From Piper betle (taxonomy: Eukaryota > Streptophyta > Magnoliopsida > Piperales > Piperaceae), in assembly GCA_033002965.1 (NCBI GenBank), contig JAURVB010012660.1, forward strand, positions 1 to 64,000: DNA of 64,000 nt. Reading direction: 5' to 3'. The position numbers and the translations under genes were made by a program. This document shows, piece after piece, positions 1 to 10,545 of the stretch (position 1 is the first letter of the stretch; every line of letters begins with the position of its first letter). Under the pieces are notes generated by a model. The model ran no database searches. It was given only the letters and a program-made list of their open reading frames with translations, and had not been told where the DNA came from.

Positions 1-1390
1 CAACCCCACGCCGGCGTCACCAACAGCACCGCCGACGGTGGCGCGAAAAAACAGGGGCGGGGGAGGAGGGCGGGGTGGAAGGGGGCGATGGCATTTTCGT
101 AATAAAAGTTTGACTCGCTCCCGAGTCAATATTACGAAATAAATATTAAAAATAATTTTAAAAAATAAAATACTATAAAATAAAAACTTGGCTCACTCTG
201 GCTCGAGTCAATACTACAAAATTGATTTTTAAAATTTTTTTAAAAATACAATACCATAAAATAAAAACTTGACTCGGACCCGTGCGGGATCGAGTAAAGT
301 TTTAATTATAAAATAAATTTTAAAAAAAATAAAATAATTCGGTAATAAAAACTTAGACTCGCTCATTTCTTGAGTCAAGTTTTTAATACTACGAAATAAA
401 TTTAGAAAAATATAAGATAATTTTGTAATAAAAAGTTGATTCGTTCCCGTGCAGGATCGAGTAAAGTTTTAATTACAAAATAAATTTTAAAATAATAATA
501 ATAATTCCTTAATAAAAACTTGACTCACTCCCAACAAGAGTCAAGTTTTTATTAAGAAATTATTTTTATATTTTTTAAAATTTATTTCGTAATATTAACT
601 CTAGTCTGGTCCGAGTCAAGTTTTTATTACAAAACTACCCCTGCCCATTTCCTTCCCAACTTGTGTCAATATCACGAAATAAATCTAAAAAAATATGAAA
701 AAAATAGATTAAAATACCATAAGATAAAATAATCAATTAGAACTCAATTATTTTATTTATGGTATTTTATTATATATTTTTTTATAATTTTCAGGATATA
801 TTTCGTAATATTGACTCGACTCAGGAGCGAGTCAAGTTTTTATTACGAAACTAAGTCTGCCCATTTCCTCCTCCCTCCCCTATTTTGCTGGCCACTCCAT
901 TTTTCCACCCCTATTTTGTCGTGCTACCCGACTATCGGCGACCTCGCTACCGGCCGCCCGCTGGCGACTTTGAGAGCGAGTCATACTTTTATTATAAAAT
1001 TATTATATATATATATATTTTAATTTATTTTGTAGCAGTGGCTCGAATCGGGAGCGGATTAATTTTTTATAATAAAAATTTGACTTGGTCCCGACTCGAG
1101 TCAATATTACAAAATAAATGCCAAAAAATATAAAAAAATACAGGAAAATATCATAAATTAAAATAATCGAATTATAATCGATTATTTTATTTTATAGTAT
1201 TTTACCCTATTTTGTTCATATTTTTTGAGAGAGGTAGTTTTAAAAGAAAAACTTGACTCGGTGGCGACTTGAGTCAATATTACGAAATAAATCTATTAGA
1301 ACTTGATTATTTTATTTTATCGTATTTTAATATATTTTTTTGTATTTTTTGGGATAAATTTTATAATATTGACTCAAGTCGGGAGCGAGT
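1..1390. repeat. AT-rich array of palindromic GAGTCAAG modules
   Basis: The stretch is built from irregular units of about 90-120 bp. Each unit carries an inverted pair of the type TTGACTCG...CGAGTCAAG flanked by TTTTTATTACGAAAT-like or TATTACGAAATAAAT-like sequence, separated by A/T-rich filler that often contains the phrase TACCATAAAATAAAA. Units appear in both orientations, for example near 108-160, 345-400, 520-560, 600-640 and 805-850. There is no convincing gene; the short open frames that read GSESSFYYE-like peptides simply translate the repeat. The same module occurs inside the long LTRs further along the window. Confidence 0.7.
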
Positions 1391-2105
1391 CAAGTTTTAA
1401 TTACGAAATTGCCATTCAGCTCCACCCCGACCGCCGTCCTCTGCTTTGCCCCGTCCTCTCCTGTTTCACGATTGCCCCCGTCCTCTGCTTTTGCCGCTCC
1501 ACCCCGACCGCCGGCGACCTCGCCGCCACCGTCGCTTGCACCACCGCCGGCCAGCGCCGCCAGTGCCGCCCCTCTTCCCTTCCTTTCCCCTCTTTCTCTT
1601 TCCCTTGCCCTATTAGCCGCCCCTCTCTGCTCTGTTTCTTGGAATGTTGCCGGCCTCCGTCCAATCGCCGCGACGACCTCCGGCCATTCCCGATCTTCCC
1701 CAGGTGACCCAAGGTGGCGCGCCAAAACAGTAGGGGCAGGCGCGGTGGGCTAGCGCAGCGAGCGGCGGGCAGGCGCGGCGAGCGGTGGGCTGGCGCGGCG
1801 AGTGGCGAGCAGGCGAGGTGGGTGGGTAAGGCAGGCGGGCAAGGCCGACGGGCGAGGCAGGTGGGAGAGGCAGGTGGGCGAGGCGGGCGGGAGTGGACGA
1901 GACGCACGGCGGCCGGCCGGGGAGGAGTCGCCGGAGTTGGGTGGGGTGGGTGAGGTGGGGTGGGGTGGTGTGGGTGGGGGGAGGGGGTGAGAAATTTATT
2001 TCCAGCCGTTGGATTGAATCCAACGGCTGGGAAATTGCAGCACAGCCATCTTGGCTGTGCTGCATTACGAGCTTCCACCCCCTCTAGATATATATATATA
2101 TATAT
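1370..2105 (-). mobile_element. GC-rich repeat element with paired-hairpin end (copy A)
   Basis: The stretch begins at a GAGTCAAG module (about 1,385-1,412), continues through a very GC-rich segment whose open frames on both strands are low-complexity Pro/Arg/Gly/Ala, and ends at two consecutive perfect palindromes followed by (TA)n. The same arrangement occurs in reverse at 3,480-4,045 and in the same direction at 4,640-5,410, so this is a mobile or amplified repeat rather than a gene. The strand given treats the hairpin end as the start. I do not recognise the superfamily. No target-site duplication could be defined because the end abuts a TA microsatellite. Confidence 0.5.
2002..2063. repeat. 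Two adjacent perfect palindromes (copy A terminus)
   Basis: Positions 2,002-2,030 form a perfect hairpin with 14-bp arms and a 1-nt centre (arm CCAGCCGTTGGATT). Positions 2,037-2,063 form a second with 12-bp arms and a 3-nt centre (arm GCAGCACAGCCA). Related pairs lie at 3,499-3,563 in inverted order and at 5,282-5,344 in decayed form. Confidence 0.85.
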
Positions 2106-2108
2106 ATT

Positions 2109-2236
2109 TATATAGGGAAAGGGTTGCTGTCCTGTAGTTTTCAGCTGTTGGATAAAATCATCCAACGGCTGAAAATTAACCCCAACCCGCTCCCGACTTG
2201 GCTGTCCTGCAGGACAGCAACCCTTTCCCTATATAT
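2109..2236. mobile_element. Foldback MITE with about 25-bp terminal inverted repeats
   Basis: The ends are inverted copies: the left end reads TAGGGAAAGGGTTGCTGTCC and the right end reads its complement, GGACAGCAACCCTTTCCCTA. A second, internal palindrome (about 2,140-2,172, CAGCTGTTGGAT / ATCCAACGGCTG) resembles the hairpin at 2,002-2,030. Both flanks are (TA)n, consistent with TA-targeted insertion, and no coding capacity is present. The internal hairpin links it to the larger paired-hairpin elements nearby, of which it may be a deletion derivative. Confidence 0.65.
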
Positions 2237-2639
2237 ATATATATAGAAGCCTGGTTGCCTAAGCCAAGGGCAGGAATTTTTTCTATGGGTTGTCCGTTTA
2301 TAAGAACAGTCTAGATTTATTCTTTTCAAAAAAAACCTAAACCCCTCCTTCACCAATGGCGTTGGCAGTGGCCGTGCTGGCCAAATATGGCCGCTTAACA
2401 CCACCACCACCGCCGCGCTGCCCAACCCGGCTGCCGAACACTATCGCCTGTCACACTACCCACCGCGGCCAGGCTCATTGCACCTTCGATGTCGGCAGCG
2501 GCCATATAATGTGTTTTTTTTTTCGTTGTGCGGCCAGATTTGGTTGTCGCTGGCCAGGTCCAGCCGTGTAGAAAAAAATGGCCGGATATGTGGTCGCGCG
2601 GCCCGATCCGACTGCGACTAGATTTGGCTGGTGGACAGC

Positions 2640-3420
2640 TAGACAAGGCCGCCCCGTGGCTGGATTTGGCCGGTGGATGGCCAAATAAGGATGCCCGCGA
2701 CTGGATGTGGCCGGCACGGTGGCATGACGGCCGCCGGCGCCATGGGGGAGTTCACTATTGGGACCAGCAATGGGACCAAGAGAAGATTTACCATGTATTT
2801 TATTATATGGTGAAGAGGCAGAACCAAGATAAACAGTTTTAGACGAAGAGAAGATTGCTGGGAATCAGCCATTCTTAAGGGAGATTTTTGTAGAGAAGGA
2901 GATTGATCAATGGCTGGACACTTGAAAGAGGTATGACCAAATTGTCCACAGCAAAAGTATTTAGGATCGGATTCAAGACATTTAAACTCAGTGCACACTA
3001 TGGTTGTGTGACCAATGTTTCCACAAAGATTGTACTGTAGATCCTTTATACTCCATGGGGATTGAGCAAACTCTTGTACAGGGCTCTCTGTGAGTTTTGT
3101 AACAATTTCATTAATTTCTTCTAACGAAATCGGCACCGGTTCAAGAAGAGTCTTTAATTGAGGAGTCATTCCATATGAATTTAACAAATACGTCATCCTT
3201 ATTATCTCATTGTAAGGCATATTAGGATTATCTTGTTGTACCTGTAAAAATCAAGCATACATATTAGGAGGTAGTGCTGGTGGAGGCACTGGATTGGATG
3301 ACCCAAGTAAGGGATGAATTGGCTCAGAAGGAAATAAATCACTCTGTTTGGGCAAAGCAATAGAATGATTAAATTTATCTCACCATCTGATATAAAAATG
3401 ATGACCCAGAGAGGAAATCA
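2640..3420 (-). pseudogene. Decayed zinc-knuckle retroelement ORF
   Basis: A minus-strand reading frame (clearest from about 3,390 down to 2,830) has two CCHC-like zinc knuckles in tandem, CGNIGHTTIVC and CGQFGHTSFKC. The first cysteine of each is replaced (Tyr in the aligned position), so neither knuckle is intact. In-frame stops break the upstream part near 3,250 and 3,395, and the downstream part drifts into low-complexity sequence. Tandem CCHC knuckles occur in Gag and capsid proteins of LTR retrotransposons, in LINE ORF1 and in plant pararetrovirus-like elements; I cannot decide among these. No protease, reverse transcriptase or integrase is visible nearby. It lies between two inverted paired-hairpin elements and may have been carried by one of them. 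Confidence 0.5.
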
Positions 3421-3479
3421 GAATTCCCTTGTCATAAACGGTATGGAAGCAAAAATTCCAGGATATATATATATATATA

Positions 3480-4045
3480 ATATGCGGGTTGCTGTATTGC
3501 AGCACATCCATCTTGGCTGTGCTGCACTTTCCAACCGTTGGATTGATTCAATCCAATGGCCAGGAATTAAAACAACCCCCCCCCTTTCTTCCCCCATCTG
3601 GCCACCGCGCCCCTCTCTCCCCCTCCCCGCCGTGCCCTACTTCCCTCGGCCCCACCCCCTGCCGCGCCAACTAGCCCGCGCCCCTCTTCCCCCTCGCACC
3701 CCAGCTGCGCCTGCCCCCTCTATGCCGCGCCACTTTGGGTCACTCGGGGAAGAGTCGGAAAGGGAGGGGAATAGGCTAGGGATGGTAATCGGAGGTCATC
3801 GCCGTGGTTGGTGGCCGGCGGCGACATGTGCAAGGTGGGTGGCAGTGGGTGGCCGAGGAAGGAAAATGGTAGGGAGAGGGGGAAAGAAGGGAGGCGGTGG
3901 CGAAGCGGCGATGGCACTAGCCGGTGGTGTCGCTGGCTGGCAGTGGCCGGCGGCGAGGTCACCGGCGGTCAGGTGGCGCGGCAAAACAGGGGAGAAGGAA
4001 ATGGGCAGGGGTAGTTTCGTACTAAAAACTTTGACTTGCTTCCGA
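3480..4045 (+). mobile_element. GC-rich repeat element with paired-hairpin end (copy B)
   Basis: This is the mirror arrangement of copy A. After a (TA)n tract come the two hairpins (3,499-3,525 and about 3,531-3,563), then a GC-rich segment, then a GACTCGAGTCAATATTAC module near 4,030-4,060. The second hairpin has gained substitutions. GC-rich open frames on both strands are compositional and are not called as genes. Confidence 0.5.
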
Positions 4046-4660
4046 CTCGAGTCAATATTACAAAATACATCCTAAAAAATATAAAAAAATACAGTAAAAT
4101 ACCATAAAATAAAATAATCGAGTTTTAATGGATTATTTTATTTTATGATATTTTACTTTATTTTTTTCACATTTTTTGAGATGTATTTCAAAATATTGAC
4201 TCGTGTTTGGACAGAATCAAGATTTTATTATAAAATTGCCATCATTTCATTTTTCTTCACTAACTCTATTTTCTCCCCCATCAAGCGAGTCAAGTTTATC
4301 CCCCACCCAGCAAAGATGGGTGGCCTCCAGGTTTTAAGCCAGAGCCGTGGCCCACCGCCTCGAGTCGGAAGCCAATTAAGTTTTTATTATGAAATTATTT
4401 TATTTTTTAAAATTTATTTCTTAATATTAACTCTAGTAGGGAGCGAGTCAAGTTTTTATTATGAATTTTTTTTAAAAAAATTTATTTAGTAATATTGACT
4501 CGAGTCAGGACCGAGTCAAGTTTTTATTACGATTTTTTTAAAATTTATTTTGTAATATTTACTCTAGTTGTGAGCGAGTAAATATTTTATTTTGAAATTA
4601 TTTTATTTTTTAAAAATTTATTTCATAATATTGACTCTAGCAGGGAGCGAGTCAAGTTTT
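4045..4660. repeat. AT-rich GAGTCAAG module array
   Basis: This continues the type of array seen at the left edge: alternating GACTC / GAGTC inverted pairs separated by A/T-rich filler, with clear units near 4,440-4,470, 4,500-4,530 and 4,640-4,670. No gene is supported. Confidence 0.6.
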
Positions 4661-5362
4661 TATTACGAAATTGCCATCGCCATTTCCTCCGCCCCGTCCC
4701 CCTCTGTTTTGCTGCACGACCCCACCGCCGACGACCTTGCCGCCAGCCACTCCTTGCTTTCCCGACTCTTCCCCAGGCCTGGACGGCGCATGCTCAGGGT
4801 CGCTGTGCAGCACTGCCAAGCGCTGCATCCTTGCCATCGTTGTAGCGGCCCTTTGCCATCGTGCGCTTTGCGACCCGCCGTCACCACGACCTCACCAATG
4901 CTGCAGCAATGTCGCCATCCGGGCCCAGCCATCGTGTGCTTTTGCTTCCTCGTCGCCGCAGCCTCAGTGCTGCCACCATGGTCTCGCGTGCCGCGACCCT
5001 CTGCCCCTGCTCGCCTCTGCGACTCCTCCTCCCTGCCATCGCCGCAACTCCCCACCGCAACAACATGCCTCTATCATAGCAGTCCCCTCCACTACCACAA
5101 CCCTCACTACCACTATGGCCCCGCCTGCCATCTTGCATCGCGGTGAACAAAACAAAACAGAGGGGGTGGGGGTGTGGGTGGGGGATGTGGTGGGCGGGCT
5201 AGGAGGAGGGCGCAGTGGGGATGCTGGGGAGGAAGAGGGGCGCGCCGGCGGACGGCAGTGAGGGGGGTGGGGAATTAATTTCCAGCCGTTGAATTGAATC
5301 CAACGCCTAAAAAAATCAAGTACAACCATCTTGGATGTGCTGCATAATAGGAAACTGTTTTC

Positions 5363-5366
<4 letters not shown>
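4640..5366 (-). mobile_element. GC-rich repeat element with paired-hairpin end (copy C)
   Basis: This copy has the same organisation and direction as copy A: module GCGAGTCAAGTTTTTATTACG, a GC-rich segment (about 4,680-5,260), a decayed double hairpin (5,282-5,344) and then a long (TA)n tract. The hairpins carry mismatches, for example CCAACGCC where copy A has CCAACGGC. Open frames in the GC-rich part are low-complexity and overlap on both strands, so they are not annotated as genes. Confidence 0.5.

Positions 5367-5408
<42 letters not shown>
5367..5408. repeat. (TA)n microsatellite
   Basis: An uninterrupted TA dinucleotide tract directly follows the hairpin end of copy C. Similar TA tracts adjoin copies A and B and the foldback MITE. 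Confidence 0.9.
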
Positions 5409-5412
<4 letters not shown>

Positions 5413-6538
5413 TTTGCCTTTGAGAGGGATTAGTCGATTTTTCTTATTAGAGTAGTTCACGTTCTGATATTTGATGGTCATATATAAATACACATAATTG
5501 AGTTTTTCAGAAAAGTAATAGAACAAACATGTTAGTATACATTTAGCTAGTAGTTTAGGGCACATTTTTCTTGATACCACTAAATCTTCTAACCTTTATT
5601 TTGTCTCTCACTGCAATTAGGATGATACCAATATTCCCGATTATCTCTTTCTCTTTTTCTTCCAGTTTTTCTTCGGAGATTTATAAATGTTCGTATATTA
5701 AATTAATTTCATGTCGATTATTTTTCTTCAATAGTTGTTTTAGGATTGTTTTAGAAAAAAGAGGATAATTTTTGTTATTATTTAATGTTTGGAGAATTAG
5801 AGCTAATTACCAAACTCAAGAATTTTTATTATAATAACCAAACAGCCATTGGGTTGGTTTTATAATAAAATAAAAATTAAAACAATCCAACCTAAAACTA
5901 AACAAAAACTATTTTAAAAATAATTTTTTTACACAATGGTGCTCAACAACCTATTGCCTATCGACATGCCCCAGATTCTCGCTGCCCTAGGCAAGGGCAG
6001 CCAATGACCCCTATGCTCCAATCAAGGATGGTCAACTCTATCTGTCCTAGCCCGAGGGCAACGAGACAGGGTGGTCGGATCTTACTATTCTCTACTTAAG
6101 GGTGCCTAAGGGGCAGTCGGAGTGGCCCTTGTATAATAAAAATAAAATTTTAAACTTTTTATAGTTTTTATTGACTTTATTTTAATTTTTTAAGTGAAGG
6201 TATTTTACACTGTTCATATTTTTTTCTCCTTTTTTGTAATTAATCCTACAATATTAAAAAAAAATTCCTCTAAAAACTCTTATTATAAGATTGACTGTCT
6301 GATCACCAAAAAGTAATTGAACGAGACCAATAACGTGAAGTGTTGGTCATATCCTGGAGGCCCATAAAATTGAACTAAAATTGGATTATTATAAAAAATG
6401 GTATTATTATAGGGTGTTTAGTTGGATGTAATAGAAAATATTATAGTAAATCTCCAAAAATAATGCTCGTCAGTTTTTAATTATTGAGACGCTTTTGTTC
6501 TAAGCAATTTTATTTATTTATTTATTTATTTATATATA
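5409..6538. other. AT-rich intergenic DNA, no gene seen
   Basis: The stretch is low in GC with no codon-like open frame of useful length. A slightly GC-richer patch (about 5,935-6,125) reads as unique intergenic sequence; I recognise nothing in it. A short TTTA tract (about 6,508-6,535) precedes the Helitron-like end. Confidence 0.5.
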
Positions 6539-7415
6539 CTAGCTTAGACCCGTGCAATGTGCGGGTCATGCCCGACAAACTTTTTAAAATTTTATTAAAA
6601 ATATATAACATTAAAAAATATTCCCTTGTAAATAAAAAATATTTCCTTATAATAAATTTATAATTTAATAACTTAGTAAAAAAATATTTACAAATTCTTA
6701 GTTAAAATTTTTTAACAAATATTATTTTGTCAAGGTTAAAGCTAAATATTTATATCAAATACCCAATATAAATTGTCTTGCATAAAAAAGATCCAAACTT
6801 TCAATTGTTCTTCTACTTTTAATCTGCAAAATTACACCTAAATGTTATGTAAGTAGTTAAAGTTGTACATTAAAGTTTTATTAATTTCAATATGCAATAT
6901 ACTTTAATTTAATTAATAATATATGAAGAAATATAAAGTAATTTAAAATGCAAAAATCAGTAAATATTTAATTTTAAACACAATTTTTTCCAAATATATT
7001 TAAAAATGTCTGGCTCATTGAAATTAATTTGAAATTATCAAAAGCAAAAACTATATGATTTTTTTAAAAATATTAATATATAATTAATTAAAAGTAAATA
7101 TTGAGTTTAAAAAAGAGAGAAGACGATGGCATAGAGTTTTAGGTGAGTCGGAGAGGATGTTTTAATTTAAATAATTATATGTAAAAAAATATAAGGTAGT
7201 TTGAAATATAAAGATAAGCAAATATGTAATTTTAAATACAACTTTTTAAATATATTTAAAAATATATTGCTTCTTGAAATCAATTTGAAATTATCAAAAA
7301 CGTAGTAGGAGAGGAAGGAGAAGGATTTATAGGGCCAAAATTAATATGTGCCACGAAAAATCCAAACTACGGCAAAGGAGTGAGCAAAATAATCCATCCT
7401 GTTATAATATATAAG
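6539..7415 (-). mobile_element. Non-autonomous Helitron-like element
   Basis: Read on the minus strand, the element ends at 6,539 with CTAG, preceded by a GC-rich hairpin (plus-strand CCCGTGCAATGTGCGGG, 6,549-6,565) about 6 nt inside the end. That is the hairpin-then-CTRR arrangement of a Helitron 3' terminus. The flanking base is A on the plus strand, as expected for insertion between A and T. The other end is less certain, near TATATATTATAACAGG around 7,395-7,415, and lacks a clean 5' TC. The interior is about 80 percent A/T by eye and non-coding. About 500 bp is homologous, in inverted orientation, to 12,700-13,208. Confidence 0.55.
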
Positions 7416-7639
7416 TTAAAATAATTAGATAAATATATTGATAAATATAAAACTAGATAGATTAAATAATACGACCAAAACAATAGTAAACCAAATAAGA
7501 AATAATAATACAACCATGGTTGCAAAAATTGAAATCTTAATTGGAATCGGTTTTTAAGAGAGTCACTGAATAGGATCGAATCGGTCTAAATCGACTAGGA
7601 ATCGGTTCAGTTGAATTAGTCTAAATCGGTCCTATGTAA

Positions 7640-7970
7640 AAATTTAAATTTAGTCAATTGGTAGGTTATTAATTACAAAATATGTCATTTTGATGTCATT
7701 TTTATATTAAGATGTTTATCATATTTTATAATATTTTATAATATTTTATAATATTTCATAATATTTTTTAGATTTTTTTAAAAATTATTTGGAGTTAGCT
7801 ATTATTTTTAACTCGGGTTAGAGTTGAGTAAACTCGGGTTGGAGTCGAGTAAATTTTTAACCACCATCCCGCCCCTGTCTCCCCCACCCACCCAGCTGGC
7901 AGATCTTCTTCGCCACCTTGTCCCCTGCCACCAGCCACCCGCCGCCTTACCTGAATTGCTCGATTCTCGC
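7640..7970 (+). repeat. Fragment of the long-LTR family
   Basis: The order of phrases matches the interior of the solo LTR at about 32,310-32,500: GGTTATTA...ATGTCATTTTGATG, an A/T-rich spacer ending AGATTTTTTTA, then ACTCGGGTTxGAGTCGAGTxAA and a C-rich segment (CCCCTGTCTCCCCC). No LTR ends are visible, so this is a truncated relic lying about 1 kb upstream of the NMD3 coding start. Sequence on either side (7,530-7,660 and 7,980-8,110) has repeated GAATCGGT / CCGATTC phrases suggesting a further degraded inverted repeat. Confidence 0.5.
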
Positions 7971-8270
7971 CTTGTCGACTTGGGATGTGAATCGGCTTGA
8001 ATTAACCGATTCTTGATCCAATTTTTTGCCTGACCGATTCGTTGTATTTTGACTCAATTTTACACGAATCCGGCCGATTCTGCTCGAAACCGGTCGGCCG
8101 ATCTTTTTATCTATTATACAACCAACCAATAGTAAACCCTATCTCGGTTCCGTCGCTCGCTTGACCAGCCGCCCTCCTCCGCTGCCGCATAACATCTCAC
8201 CCATCTTCCCCATCTTTAACGAAGGAGGCGCTACCTTTGCATCCAGCACCCTTCCGGTTCTTCACTTCAG

Positions 8271-8942
8271 GTAAGCGTCCTCTCCCCACCCCCACCCTCC
8301 TCCTCCGGTTCATATTGGCGTTAAGTTGCTGACTTATCCGGTGATATGCTTTCAATTGGATTTATTTATTGCCTTATTGTGTATATTAGCAACTATATGG
8401 CAACCATGTTTACTTTTCCTACAACTAAATAAAAACAAAATAATTTAATTCTTGCATTGGTGTGTTTGGCAACAATATTTACTATTTGCTGCTTAAACTA
8501 GTAAATTTTGATTTTTAAAACGAAAATATTATTTGTTGAAGTTGAGAGGATGTTTTTATGGATAGTTGCTTTCTGGTTACGTGGCATACCTGGTTGCAAA
8601 TGTGTTGCTTGAATTCCTATTACGTTATTTTATTGGCAGGCATGATCCTTGTAAGGTTTCTTTTCTTTTTTCATGGAATTTGCTGCCCTATTGTGTTCAT
8701 AGACATGATCATTGTGATTAATTGTATTGTTTCAATTGGATAGTACATCATTTGCCGCTTAGCTTTAAGTTAAACCATTTTTAGTTGTCAAATTTGAGAT
8801 TATGTTCTTTTCTTTTGGGATAAATTGGTGACCATATTGTTGGTAATCGGCTGTGCCTTCAGGCAAAGTGGCAAACCTTAGTTATGGTTGTTGTCTCCTT
8901 TCAACATTTTTTTTATAAAAAAAAAACTGATTGCGTTTTCAG
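8271..8942 (+). other. Probable 5' UTR intron of NMD3
   Basis: A strong donor (CTTCAG|GTAAGCG) lies at 8,271 and a pyrimidine-rich acceptor (GCGTTTTCAG|CTG) ends at 8,942, 60 nt before the NMD3 start codon. Together with a C/T-rich leader just upstream (about 8,150-8,270), this suggests a leader exon spliced to the coding exon. Transcript data would be needed to prove it. Confidence 0.6.
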
Positions 8943-9002
8943 CTGCTAGGGAAATTGATTTCGGATAAAAGGCTACCTGTCATACTTTTTTGAGGTTTAC
9001 AA

Positions 9003-10545
9003 ATGGCCACCCAAGATGGATCGCTGGGAATGTTCACTGTACAGCAGACGATTGGAAATGTCCTATGCTGCATGTGTGGAATCCTGATACCACCCAATGC
9101 CGCAAACATGTGTGTTAAATGCTTAAGGTCCCAAGTGGACATCACTGAGGGCCTCCAGAAGCGGTTGGCCATCCTACACTGCCCCGATTGTGGGCGTTAC
9201 CTGCAGCCACCCAAGACATGGGTGAAGGCCGAGTTGGAATCCAAGGAGCTGCTCACCTTCTGTATAAAACGGTTGAAAAATCTAAACAAAGTTAGGCTGG
9301 TGCACGCAGAGTTCGTATGGACAGAGCCTCATTCAAAGCGGATCAAGGTGAAACTGCGGGTGCAGAAGGAGGTTATGAATGGGGCCATTTTGGAACAAGC
9401 ATATGTGGTCGAGTATGTCCAGCAGGAGCAGTTGTGCGAGGCATGCTCTCGTGTGCAGGCCAATCCGGACCAGTGGGAGGCTTCTGTACAAGTTAGGCAG
9501 AATGTTGCTCACCGGCGAACTTTTTTACCTTGAGCAGCTCATTCTCAAGCATGATGCGGCAGTTCGGGCTATTAAGATCAAACAAATGGATAATGGTATC
9601 GATTTCTTCTTTGGGCACAGGAGTCATGCGCTGAAGTTTGTTGAGTTTTTGGGTAGTGTAGTACCCATTGACAGCCGGCACGATAAACAGCTCGTTTCCC
9701 ATGATCCCAAGAGTAACAAGTACAACTTCAAATATACTTTTTCAGTGACCATATATCCTATTTGCCGGGAGGACTTGATTTGTCTCTCCCGCGAAGCAAG
9801 AGCTGCTTTGGGTAATTTTGGTCCACTTGTCTTGTGCACAAAAGTGAGTAACACTGTTGCCTTGTTGGATCCAAGTACACTGCGGCAATGCTTCTTAGAT
9901 GCAAAGCAGTGTTGGAGATCTGGGTTTACGGCACTGCTTACAAGTAGGCAGCTGGTTGAATATGTCATACTTGATGTCGAAAATGATGGTTCTGTGGTCA
10001 CCTTAGGTGGTTCCAAGTTTTCTTTGGCATATGTCCAGGTGGCTAGGGTTTCTGATTTTGGAAAGAATGACACAATGTTTACTGTTAGAACTCATCTGGG
10101 ACACCTATTAAATCCTGGGGATTATGCATTGGGCTATGATCTCTATGGGGCAAATGTTAATAATACAGACCTTGAAAAGCAGAAAGTTAATGTTCCGGAG
10201 GTGATCTTGGTGAAGAAGAGCTATGAGGAGAAGCGACAAAAGAAACGTGGGAAACCTCGCAGTTGGAAACTGAAGACTTTAGACATGGAGATCGATAATG
10301 TCGCCAAGAGCAGAGGAGATGAAGAAAAGGGGAGCAAAGAGTATGAAGAGTTTTTGAAGGATCTAGAGGAAAATCCAGAGTTGAGGTTTAATATCTCTCT
10401 CTATCGGAACAAAGAGTACCAGCCATCTGAAATGGCATCTGTGACTGATGGTGATGATGTACCTAGTGTGCCTTTGGATGAGTTGCTTGCTGATTTAGAC
10501 CTCACTGATGGCGAGGACGAAAATGACAAAGATATGGAAGACTGA
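9003..10545 (+). CDS. NMD3: 60S ribosomal export protein NMD3 (one frameshift)
   Basis: NMD3 is the adaptor that binds the pre-60S ribosomal subunit in the nucleus and recruits the exportin CRM1/XPO1 through a leucine-rich export signal. The coding region is intronless here. The N-terminal zinc-binding domain shows CxxC pairs at residues 22-25, 37-40 and 60-63 and a further CEAC near residue 140. The C-terminus has a charged stretch and a typical export signal, VPLDELLADLDL, then an acidic tail. The ATG at 9,003 starts the conserved domain. The frame breaks at a T run (9,521-9,526): upstream the protein reads to HRRTF and then meets a TGA at 9,531, while downstream FYLEQLILKHDAA continues in another frame to the stop at 10,543. 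Family alignment expects about two more bases in the run. Total length (about 514 codons) fits the family, and everything else is intact. Confidence 0.93.

Noticed and set aside
1390..2165. Long overlapping open frames on both strands in GC-rich sequence
   Set aside because: The peptides are low-complexity Pro/Arg/Gly/Ala, overlap on opposite strands, and lie in a repeat present in three copies.
9493..10073. Minus-strand frames opposite NMD3
   Set aside because: They are shadows of a conserved coding exon.
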